Below, one piece after another: positions 1 through 5,789 of a DNA stretch of 5,815 bases. Each line of letters opens with the position of its first letter. The stretch's first letter is position 1. Both the position numbers and the translations under genes were made by a program. This DNA is from an uncultured Arcobacter sp. (GTDB lineage: Bacteria; Campylobacterota; Campylobacteria; Campylobacterales; Arcobacteraceae), in NCBI GenBank assembly GCA_937860115.1, contig CALMBI010000177.1, forward strand, positions 1-5,815, read 5' to 3'. The notes beneath the pieces were generated by a model. It was not told the DNA's origin. It was given only the letters and a program-made list of their open reading frames with translations, and did no database searches.

Positions 1-1
1 G

Positions 2-439
2 CTTAATGATTATTTGGTTTCACCATGGGAAAAAGTTTATGAAGTGATTCCTGATGAAAAAGAGATAATCGAAGCTACGATGATAAAGATGGCAGATGAG
101 CAAGAATGTGCTTTGATAGTAACTACAGGTGGGACAGGACCTGCAAAAAGAGATGTGACACCTGAAGCAACTGAAGCAGTGTGTGATAGAATGATGCCAG
201 GCTTTGGAGAACTTATGAGAAGTGTAAGTTTACAATATGTTCCAACAGCGATACTTTCAAGACAAACAGCAGGGCTTAGAAATGATACCCTTATCATTAA
301 TTTGCCAGGGAAACCAAAATCTATCAAAGAGTGTTTAGATGCAGTTTTCCCTGCTGTACCATATTGCTTAGATTTAATGGGACGAGATTTTATGATATGT
401 AATGAGGAAGTGATTAAGGTATTTAGACCTAAGTCATAA
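2..439 (+). CDS. mogA: Molybdopterin adenylyltransferase MogA, 3' part (5' end outside the window)
   Basis: MogA activates molybdopterin by transferring AMP from ATP, giving adenylyl-molybdopterin, the substrate for molybdate insertion by MoeA. It is a cytoplasmic MoaB/Mog-fold enzyme. The reading frame is open from base 2 (L-N-D-Y-L-V-S-P-W-E), so a TTG at 14 is only an internal codon and the true start lies off the window. About 145 of an expected 175-195 residues are visible. Diagnostic stretches are TTGGTGPAKRDVTPEA (the molybdopterin-binding loop), MPGFGE, PTAILSRQTAG, LPGKPKSIKECL and the C-terminal FRPKS, all close to E. coli MogA as I remember it. The segment between KECL and VPYC is about a dozen residues shorter than in E. 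coli, so this is a compact version. The stop is 9 nt from the convergent kinase gene; no terminator hairpin is visible in the gap. Confidence 0.93.
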   Translation, partial: LNDYLVSPWEKVYEVIPDEKEIIEATMIKMADEQECALIVTTGGTGPAKRDVTPEATEAVCDRMMPGFGELMRSVSLQYVPTAILSRQTAGLRNDTLIINLPGKPKSIKECLDAVFPAVPYCLDLMGRDFMICNEEVIKVFRPKS

Positions 440-448
440 CTCTCTATT

Positions 449-2017
449 TTATTTTACACCAGGGGCTTTCCACATAGATGTTGTAAGTCCTTGATCTACA
501 AGTTTGAGTTGTTCTTCATAGATTGCAGACCATTTTCTTTCAATCTCTTTATAGATTTTATGATTTTCTTGATTAGGATAATAGGATTTTTCAAAACTTA
601 CTAATTTTTGTGCTCCATCCTCTAAAGATTTATAAACACCAGCTCCAACTCCAGCACAAATCGCTACACCAAGTGAAGTAACTTCTGTAATCTTTGGTAT
701 TTTTATAGTGCAATTTGTTACATCAGAAAGAATTTGACACCAAAGAGAACCTTTACTTGCACCTCCTGCAAATACTATCTCATTGATCTGGATTCCACTA
801 AAATCTTTTATTTTTTGAAGATTGATATTGGAGACAATACAGGCATTTTCTTCTAAACTTCTAAACATCGAAGCTTTATTACAGATAGCTGGATCGATTG
901 AGAGATTTAAAAAAGATGGACTAGCATGGTACCAATTTCCATATTTCATACTATCACTAAAAATAGGGATAATATCATATGAGCCAATAGGAACATCTTT
1001 TGCTTTCTCTTCTAAAATAGTATATGTATCAATATTAGTCTTTTTACTTTGTAGTTTTTCCAACTCGCAAAAAGCATCTCTAAACCATCTCATAATAAGT
1101 CCACTAAAAAATGTGATCCCTTCGGCTTGACTAAAATTCTGTATTACATGGGGATTTACACGTATATTCATATTAAGTGGTGGCTTAGTTTCTTTTGGAA
1201 TATTGACAATCTGTTGCCAAAAGCTTCCACCTAAAATAGCAACCCCACCATTGTGCGTAATACCAAGACCAAGTGAACCAAGTTGAACATCACCACCACC
1301 CAAAACTACTTTAGTATTTGTTGAAAGCCCAGTTTCATTTGAAGCATTTTGATTTATACTTCCAATTACTGTGCCAGCTTCACAACATGGTGGAAAGATG
1401 TCGTTTTTAAGTCCTACTTGTTTCATCATCTCTTTTGCCCAATCTCTTTTTTTAAGATCAAAAATTCCACTTGTTCCACCATTGCTTGGATCTATTGCGA
1501 TGATACCACTGAGTTTAAAAAGGAGCCAATCGCTTATCATAGAGATTTTTGCAATTTTTTTGTAAAGGTCTGGTTTATTGTTTTTTAGCCACATTATTCT
1601 AGGGATGCTCCCTAGTGCAAATGTTTGACCTGATCGCTCATAAAATTTTTCTTCAATTCCTGGATAAGTTTCTTTAAGATATGAAACTTCATTTCCAGCT
1701 CGTGCATCAACATTTGCTACAGCCCAAATCTCTTGATTGTTTTCATCATATAAAACTATTCCTTCTCGCATACTTGAACTACTTACCGCTAGAATCGTTG
1801 ATGGATCTATTTTTGATTTTGAAAGAAGATCTTTAATACAATTTTTAACTATTATCCAATTTATTTCATAATCAAAATTCATACTATTTGGAACATTTAT
1901 TTCACTTTTATGTTCCCATTCTTGTTGAGAGATCTCAATTTGGTTACCTTCCAAATCAAATAAAATGGTTCTAAAACTCCCAGTTCCACCATCAAGCGCA
2001 AGTAGATATTGATCCAT
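449..2017 (-). CDS. lsrK: LsrK-like autoinducer-2 (AI-2) kinase, FGGY family
   Basis: LsrK phosphorylates the AI-2 precursor 4,5-dihydroxypentane-2,3-dione inside the cell, trapping it and, in enterics, making the LsrR inducer. The 522-aa protein matches the usual length (E. coli about 530). In order: phosphate-binding loop DGGTGS at 9-14, FDLEGNQI at 20-27, SSMREGIVLY at 81-90, WAVANVDARAG at 98-108, ISDWLLFKLSG at 161-171, IDPSNGGTSG at 175-184, GGGDVQLGSLGLG at 240-252 (D243 the expected catalytic base), MRWFRDAFC at 309-317, WYHASPSFLNLSIDP at 362-376, the nucleotide-site FAGGASKG at 416-423, and the C-terminal LVDQGLTTSMWKAPG. The last motif and the DVQLG and WYHASPSF stretches are particular to LsrK rather than glycerol, xylulose or ribulose kinases. 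The frame is intact, and the ATG has an AAGGA ribosome site 5 nt upstream. The gene follows the NlpC/P60 gene by 33 nt. No other lsr gene is in the window, so substrate and signalling role are inferred. Confidence 0.88.
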   Translation of the reverse strand: MDQYLLALDGGTGSFRTILFDLEGNQIEISQQEWEHKSEINVPNSMNFDYEINWIIVKNCIKDLLSKSKIDPSTILAVSSSSMREGIVLYDENNQEIWAVANVDARAGNEVSYLKETYPGIEEKFYERSGQTFALGSIPRIMWLKNNKPDLYKKIAKISMISDWLLFKLSGIIAIDPSNGGTSGIFDLKKRDWAKEMMKQVGLKNDIFPPCCEAGTVIGSINQNASNETGLSTNTKVVLGGGDVQLGSLGLGITHNGGVAILGGSFWQQIVNIPKETKPPLNMNIRVNPHVIQNFSQAEGITFFSGLIMRWFRDAFCELEKLQSKKTNIDTYTILEEKAKDVPIGSYDIIPIFSDSMKYGNWYHASPSFLNLSIDPAICNKASMFRSLEENACIVSNINLQKIKDFSGIQINEIVFAGGASKGSLWCQILSDVTNCTIKIPKITEVTSLGVAICAGVGAGVYKSLEDGAQKLVSFEKSYYPNQENHKIYKEIERKWSAIYEEQLKLVDQGLTTSMWKAPGVK

Positions 2018-2022
2018 AAAAA

Positions 2023-2027
2023 TCCTT
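2023..2027 (-). promoter_or_regulatory. Ribosome binding site of lsrK
   Basis: Read on the minus strand this is AAGGA, 5 nt before the ATG at 2017-2015. It supports that start, and the absence of a promoter-like box in the 33-nt gap to the upstream gene suggests translation from a shared transcript. Confidence 0.7.
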
Positions 2028-2050
2028 ATATAAAAAATGAAAATGATTAA

Positions 2051-2947
2051 TTAGTTTGAAAAATTTGCTCTTTTTGCATAAAGATATCTCTTTTGATAAT
2101 AACTTTTGTCAAGATCTGTAATAGTAACACCGAATTTGGTTGAAGCATGAATCATTTTATTATCACCAATATAGATACCAACATGTGAAGCACCCTTTCG
2201 ATATGTTTGAAAAAAAACCAAATCCCCAATAGCAAGGTTCTGTTTAGATACTTTTTGTCCTATTGTTGCTTGTTCACGTGCAGTTCTAGGGATATTTATC
2301 CCTACTTTTTTAAATATTGTCTGAGTAAACAAAGAACAATCATAAGTATTGCCTCCAACTGCTGCACCAAACTTGTAAGCTGATCCAATAAGACTGATCG
2401 ATTTTCTAATAATTTTTGTTATTTTGTCATAATAATTTGCACCTTTTGGAAATTCTTCAACTTCATCGTTATCACCAAAAATATTGATTAAAGAGGTTGT
2501 TGTTACCACTTCAGAGTTTATTCTATCTAGTTCCTCATCATCTAAATTTTCATCAGAAAGCTTGGAAACAAGATCATCTGTAGAAAATGGTAATACCATA
2601 GGTGAAGTTTTATAAACTTTTTCTTTTGGTTCATTTGGTTTTTCATCTGGTGTAGAAAAAGGTAAATTTGATAAAGATACTTTTTCTACAGGTTTTGGTT
2701 TTTGTTTTGAATAATATTTATCGAGTGTTATGTTTTGATAAGAGGGGAGTGGTTCTTGGGGTACGTCATCAAAAAGTTTGATTAATTTAGTTGTTTTTGT
2801 TTTGTTTTTTTGCGTATTTGGCTGAGTATTTGATGTCTCTTTTGGATTATCAAAGTAGGTTAAAATTTTTTTTGTTTGAGTGACTTGAGTTGCAAAAGAA
2901 AGTGATGATACGATAAGAAGAGATGTCAAGATATTTATTAACTTCAT
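2051..2947 (-). CDS. Secreted NlpC/P60 (C40) peptidoglycan hydrolase with a long low-complexity linker
   Basis: This is a predicted exported cysteine peptidase that cuts peptide stems of peptidoglycan, acting in the periplasm. Residues 1-19 (MKLINILTSLLIVSSLSFA) are a signal peptide with a likely SPase I site before T20; no lipobox cysteine is present, so it is not a lipoprotein. Residues 20-170 form a polar, Lys/Asp/Glu/Pro-rich linker with recurring short motifs: ILTYFDN at 28-34, LIKLFDD at 55-61 and LINIFGDN at 153-160, plus LPFST twice at 95-99 and 119-123. The C-terminal domain (about 175-295) is NlpC/P60: YDCSLFTQ with catalytic C204, IPRTAREQ, GDLVFFQT, SHVGIYIGD with H255, and MIHAST with H267 as the third triad position. 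The domain looks complete and active. An AAAGGTG ribosome site lies 6 nt from the ATG. The gene probably heads a two-gene unit with lsrK and is divergent from hldD. Its exact cell-wall role is unknown. Confidence 0.9.
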   Translation of the reverse strand: MKLINILTSLLIVSSLSFATQVTQTKKILTYFDNPKETSNTQPNTQKNKTKTTKLIKLFDDVPQEPLPSYQNITLDKYYSKQKPKPVEKVSLSNLPFSTPDEKPNEPKEKVYKTSPMVLPFSTDDLVSKLSDENLDDEELDRINSEVVTTTSLINIFGDNDEVEEFPKGANYYDKITKIIRKSISLIGSAYKFGAAVGGNTYDCSLFTQTIFKKVGINIPRTAREQATIGQKVSKQNLAIGDLVFFQTYRKGASHVGIYIGDNKMIHASTKFGVTITDLDKSYYQKRYLYAKRANFSN

Positions 2948-2951
2948 ATTT

Positions 2952-2959
2952 CACCTTTT
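2952..2959 (-). promoter_or_regulatory. Ribosome binding site of the NlpC/P60 gene
   Basis: On the minus strand the sequence reads AAAAGGTG, with the GG ending 6 nt before the ATG at 2947-2945. It fixes the start at the methionine that opens a textbook signal peptide. Confidence 0.7.
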
Positions 2960-2965
2960 TAAAAT

Positions 2966-3010
2966 TTATTAGATGATAGCTAAGATTTATTTTTATTTTG
3001 ATAAAAGTTA
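2966..3010 (-). promoter_or_regulatory. Possible promoter of the NlpC/P60-lsrK unit
   Basis: On the minus strand, a TATCAT hexamer at 2978-2973 could be a -10 box, preceded by AT-rich tracts as is usual in Campylobacterota, where -35 boxes are weak or absent. It would give a leader of roughly 20 nt. The call is tentative because any AT-rich gap yields such hexamers. Confidence 0.25.
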
Positions 3011-3113
3011 CTTTTTAATTAAAAAACTATTTTTTTATGTATCTAAAAGTGATTTGAAGAATAATATTATACAGTTATAGATAAACCCAAGATTTATAAT
3101 TATTTTGATAAAA
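2982..3113 (+). repeat. Imperfect direct repeat, two 25-bp promoter-like copies 107 bp apart
   Basis: Copy 1 is 2982-3006 and copy 2 is 3089-3113. Both start AAGATTTA and end in the identical 13-mer TATTTTGATAAAA, differing at only two positions (TT versus AA at 2991-2992 and 3098-3099), so 23 of 25 bases match. Copy 2 overlaps the likely hldD promoter; copy 1 lies next to the NlpC/P60 gene, in the same orientation. It could be a duplicated promoter, a repeated regulator site, or chance in AT-rich DNA, though 23/25 ungapped is more than I would expect by chance. Confidence 0.55.
3012..3025. repeat. 14-bp perfect AT-only palindrome in the divergent intergenic region
   Basis: TTTTTAATTAAAAA reads the same on both strands. 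It sits between the two promoter-like repeats, about midway between the divergent genes. It could be a regulator operator or a bidirectional UP-like element; being wholly A/T it may also be chance. Confidence 0.3.
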
Positions 3114-3120
3114 TCTTTGC
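3095..3120 (+). promoter_or_regulatory. Probable sigma-70 type promoter of hldD-hldE
   Basis: Two -10 candidates overlap here: TATAAT-like (TTATAAT at 3094-3100) and GATAAAAT at 3107-3114, the latter preceded by T-rich sequence as is common in Campylobacterota. Transcription would begin near 3107 or 3120, giving a leader of about 20-30 nt. No clear -35 box is seen, which is normal for this phylum. Confidence 0.5.
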
Positions 3121-3125
3121 ATTTT

Positions 3126-3130
3126 AAAGG
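3126..3130 (+). promoter_or_regulatory. Ribosome binding site deciding the hldD start
   Basis: AAAGG lies 7 nt before the ATG at 3138. An in-frame TTG at 3105 would extend the protein by 11 residues, but it falls inside the promoter -10 region, has no ribosome site, and adds residues before the usual N-terminus. Confidence 0.75.
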
Positions 3131-3137
3131 AAAAAAG

Positions 3138-4154
3138 ATGGAATATACAGATATAGATTTTAATAATAAAACAATACTGATAACAGGTGGAGCTGGATTT
3201 ATAGGAAGCAACCTAGCTTTTTATTTTCAAAACAATTATCCAAATGCAACTGTGGTAGTATTTGATAAATTTAGAAGTGGAAGAACTTTATCAAATGGAA
3301 ATTTGGAGAGTTTTGGACACTTTAAAAATCTTCTTGGATTTAAAGGTGTTGTAATAAGTGGTGATATCAACGATAAAATAGCTCTTGATAATCTTAAAAA
3401 CTCTTATAAATTTGATTATATTTTCCATCAAGCTGCAATCTCTGATACGACTGTAAGTGAACAAGATTTGATGATTCAAACTAATGTCAATGCTTATGAG
3501 GATCTTTTAAAAATAGCAATCAAACATAAAGCAAACATGATCTATGCAAGTAGTGCAGCAACTTATGGAGATAGTGATAGATTTGAAGTGGGGTATGAAA
3601 CACCAAACAATGTCTATGGATTTAGTAAACTGATGATGGATAATATCTCACAAAAATATATTAAGAGTGATTGTGGGATAAGTATCGTAGGTTTGCGATA
3701 TTTTAATGTGTATGGTGGAAGAGAATTTTATAAAAATAAAACAGCTTCAACGGTTATCCAATTTGGGCATCAGATTTTAGCTGGCAATGCTCCAAAGTTA
3801 TTTGAAGGGAGTGATAAGATTTTGCGAGATTTTATCTATATTGAAGATGTAATTCAGGCTAATATCAAAGCTTGTTCTCCTAAAAAAAGTGGTATTTACA
3901 ATGTAGGAACTGGAAAAGCTAGAAGTTTTCAAGATATTAGCGATATTGTACAAGTTGAGTTGGGGACAACTTATACGACAGAGTATATTCCAAATCCATT
4001 TGTTGGACAGTATCAATTTTTCACACAGGCAAATATTGAGAGTTCAAAAGAGTTTTTAGGGTATGAGCCAAGATTTTCACTTGAAGATGGGATCAAAGCA
4101 TATATCCCTGAGATTAAGAGAATATATGAGAGTGAAATCAAAAATGGAAAATAA
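3138..4154 (+). CDS. hldD: ADP-L-glycero-D-manno-heptose 6-epimerase HldD
   Basis: HldD converts ADP-D-glycero-beta-D-manno-heptose to ADP-L-glycero-beta-D-manno-heptose, the donor of inner-core heptose in lipopolysaccharide or lipooligosaccharide; it acts in the cytoplasm. The 338-aa product is an extended short-chain dehydrogenase/reductase. An NAD(P) Rossmann motif GGAGFIGSN lies at 17-25, FHQAAISDTT at 96-105, YASSAATYG at 136-144 and NVYGFSK at 158-164, giving the Y160/K164 pair. RYFNVYGGRE at 187-196 follows, then K199, aligning with the catalytic Lys of E. coli HldD. KLFEGSDKILRDFIYIEDV (220-238) and YNVGTG at 254-259 are family hallmarks. The protein is somewhat longer than E. coli HldD (about 310), mostly from an N-terminal extension of about 10 residues and extra residues around 48-70. 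The start is the ATG with AAAGG upstream. The gene is first in the + strand unit and overlaps hldE by 11 nt. Confidence 0.95.
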   Translation: MEYTDIDFNNKTILITGGAGFIGSNLAFYFQNNYPNATVVVFDKFRSGRTLSNGNLESFGHFKNLLGFKGVVISGDINDKIALDNLKNSYKFDYIFHQAAISDTTVSEQDLMIQTNVNAYEDLLKIAIKHKANMIYASSAATYGDSDRFEVGYETPNNVYGFSKLMMDNISQKYIKSDCGISIVGLRYFNVYGGREFYKNKTASTVIQFGHQILAGNAPKLFEGSDKILRDFIYIEDVIQANIKACSPKKSGIYNVGTGKARSFQDISDIVQVELGTTYTTEYIPNPFVGQYQFFTQANIESSKEFLGYEPRFSLEDGIKAYIPEIKRIYESEIKNGK

Positions 4155-5595
4155 TAAAACACCTAAAATCTTAGTAATTGGTGATTTGATGATCGATCAC
4201 TACTTATGGGGAAGTTGCAATCGTATTTCACCTGAAGCTCCTGTGCAAGTTGTTGATATCAAGTCTGAAACTACAGTTCTTGGAGGTGCAGGAAATGTTG
4301 TCAATAACCTAAGAGCTCTTGGAAGTGATGTAACTGTAATGTCAGTGATTGGTGATGATGAAGTTGCAGATGAACTATCATCTATGCTAGACAATCTTGG
4401 AGTTGAAAGGTTTTTAATCTTAGATGAGAACCGAAAAACAACGAAAAAAAGTAGGATTATTGCTTCCCACCAACAAGTTGTAAGGTACGATAAAGAATCA
4501 AAAAATGAAATAGATAGTGAATGTGAAAAAACACTTGTCTATAAAATATTTGAAACAATTGATAAATATGATGTAGTGATTCTTTCTGATTATGGAAAAG
4601 GAGTACTCACTGAGAGTTTAGTTCATAAAATCATTTTTGCTGCAACTGGAGCTGATATTAAAGTACTTGTTGATCCAAAAGGGGAAGATTATACTAAATA
4701 TAGAGGTGCATATCTTCTTACTCCAAATAAAACAGAAGCTCGTCTTGCAACAGGTATTGAAATCACTAATGATGAGACATTACTTCTTGCGCTTAAAAAA
4801 TTAAGAGATAATGCCTCACTAGAAGTACCTATGATCACTCTGAGTGAAGATGGGATAGCGATTTTAAGTAGTGAAAATACAATTATCAAAAAACCAACAG
4901 TAGCAAGAGAAGTGTATGATGTGACAGGAGCTGGAGATACCGTTATCGCATCTTTAGGATATTGTTTAGCTAAAGGGTTCACTATAGAATCTTCAATGGA
5001 GTTTGCAAATCTTGCTGCTGGAGTGGTTGTTGGAAAACTTGGAAGTGCAACGGCAACACTTGAAGAGATAGAAGAATATAAAAGTACACTGCACAAAAGT
5101 AGTATAGAATCTCATATTAAAACATTTAGTGAAATAGAAAAAACAGTCCAAAGACTTAGAAAAAATGGGAAAAAAATAGTATTTACAAATGGTTGCTTTG
5201 ATATTTTGCATCGTGGTCATGTAAGTTATTTGGATGTTGCAAAATCATTTGGAGATGTTCTTATTTTAGGGCTTAACAGTGATGAAAGTGTACGAAGACT
5301 CAAAGGGGAAGATCGTCCAATCAATAATCAAGATGATCGTGGATTTATATTAGCTGCATTAGAGAGTGTTGATTATGTAGTAAATTTTTCAGAGGATACT
5401 CCTTATGAATTAATTAAAATAATACAACCTGATGTATTAGTCAAAGGTGCTGATTATGAGGGTAAAGAGGTAGTTGGAAGTGATATTGCTAAAGAAGTAA
5501 AATTAGTGACATTTATCAATGGAAAAAGTACAACAAGTACAATAGAAAAAATAAAAAAACAAGACAATTTAAAAGGAGAAAATAAAATATGTTAA
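4144..5595 (+). CDS. hldE: Bifunctional heptose 7-phosphate kinase / heptose 1-phosphate adenylyltransferase HldE
   Basis: HldE catalyses two steps of ADP-heptose synthesis: phosphorylation of D-glycero-beta-D-manno-heptose 7-phosphate at C1, then, after GmhB removes the 7-phosphate, transfer of AMP to the 1-phosphate. The 483-aa protein is full length. Residues 8-315 are a ribokinase (PfkB) domain: ILVIGDLMIDHY, NRISPEAPV, GGAGNVVNNL (47-56), LSDYGKG, VDPKG, LTPNK and the PfkB signature DVTGAGDTV, with catalytic D265. Residues 344-475 are the nucleotidyltransferase domain: VFTNGCFDILHRGHV with HxGH at 356-359, GLNSDESVRRLKG (376-388), DTPYELI, KGADYEGKEVVGSD and the STT near the end. The ATG at 4144 fits the family's N-terminus; an in-frame ATG at 4126 has a better-placed AAGAG and would add six residues, so the start is slightly uncertain. 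The gene overlaps hldD by 11 nt and the next gene by 7 nt, suggesting coupled translation. Confidence 0.95.
   Translation: MENNKTPKILVIGDLMIDHYLWGSCNRISPEAPVQVVDIKSETTVLGGAGNVVNNLRALGSDVTVMSVIGDDEVADELSSMLDNLGVERFLILDENRKTTKKSRIIASHQQVVRYDKESKNEIDSECEKTLVYKIFETIDKYDVVILSDYGKGVLTESLVHKIIFAATGADIKVLVDPKGEDYTKYRGAYLLTPNKTEARLATGIEITNDETLLLALKKLRDNASLEVPMITLSEDGIAILSSENTIIKKPTVAREVYDVTGAGDTVIASLGYCLAKGFTIESSMEFANLAAGVVVGKLGSATATLEEIEEYKSTLHKSSIESHIKTFSEIEKTVQRLRKNGKKIVFTNGCFDILHRGHVSYLDVAKSFGDVLILGLNSDESVRRLKGEDRPINNQDDRGFILAALESVDYVVNFSEDTPYELIKIIQPDVLVKGADYEGKEVVGSDIAKEVKLVTFINGKSTTSTIEKIKKQDNLKGENKIC
5574..5578 (+). promoter_or_regulatory. Ribosome binding site inside the end of hldE for the downstream gene
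   Basis: AGGAG (within AAAAGGAGAA) lies 10 nt before the ATG at 5589 and within hldE codons. It is the strongest Shine-Dalgarno sequence in the window and supports real expression of the gene that begins there. Confidence 0.75.
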
Positions 5596-5789
5596 AAAAA
5601 ATAATATTAGGAAGTTTAGTAGTAAGCAGTGCGGCATTTGCAAGTGCTGGAGTTGATATTAATATTAACGATAATACATTAGAAGTGGGGATGGAATATA
5701 ATCTCAATGGTTCATATAGACTCAATGAAAACAGTAATTATCTTTTTAATGCAAGTTATTTACCTGTATCACAGGCTCACACTTACTAG
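5589..5789 (+). CDS. Secreted, probably outer-membrane beta-barrel (YfaZ-like) protein, apparently truncated
   Basis: The 66-aa frame opens with a clear signal peptide (MLKKIILGSLVVSSAAFA, cleavage after A18 or A20). The mature part, from GVDININDNTLEVGMEYNLNG to NENSNYLFNASYL, has alternating polar/hydrophobic and aromatic residues typical of outer-membrane beta strands. It resembles the start of YfaZ-type barrel proteins of Campylobacterota as I recall them, a family of about 170-190 residues; this assignment is by resemblance only. After residue 58 the frame loses this character (PVSQAHTY) and stops at 5787-5789, about 120 residues short. None of the other frames in the remaining 26 bases restores a recognisable continuation. 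The break could be a frameshift, an insertion junction, or an assembly/contig-end artefact. It may alternatively be a short intact secreted peptide. The gene overlaps the hldE stop (ATGTTAA, 7 nt) and is probably co-translated with it. An A8 run at 5594-5601 lies in codons 2-5. Confidence 0.6.
   Translation: MLKKIILGSLVVSSAAFASAGVDININDNTLEVGMEYNLNGSYRLNENSNYLFNASYLPVSQAHTY

Noticed and set aside
14..439. mogA starting at TTG 14
   Set aside because: The frame is open to the window edge with MogA-like residues before it, and the family needs about 30 more N-terminal residues.
440..448. Bidirectional terminator between convergent mogA and lsrK
   Set aside because: The gap is only 9 nt and no inverted repeat with a T-run is visible across it.
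822..1130. Plus-strand 102-aa open frame inside lsrK
   Set aside because: It is the shadow of a well-supported kinase on the other strand, with no domain, ribosome site or sensible composition.
449..2017. Annotation as glycerol, xylulose or ribulose kinase
   Set aside because: The general FGGY motifs fit, but DVQLGSLGLG, WYHASPSFLNLSIDP, MREGIVLY and the GLTTSMWKAPG tail are those of LsrK.
2038..2053. Fur-box-like sequence (TGAAAATGATTA) between the NlpC/P60 gene and lsrK
   Set aside because: It matches only about 11 of 14 fixed positions of a TGATAATNATTATCA-type site, overlaps the peptidase stop codon, and such matches are easy to find in AT-rich DNA.
3105..3137. TTG start at 3105 giving an 11-residue longer HldD
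   Set aside because: It lies within the GATAAAAT promoter element and has no ribosome site; the ATG at 3138 has AAAGG 7 nt upstream.
4689..5096. Minus-strand 135-aa open frame inside hldE
   Set aside because: It is antisense to conserved HldE kinase-domain codons; its Ser/Ala/Val-rich composition is that of a shadow frame.
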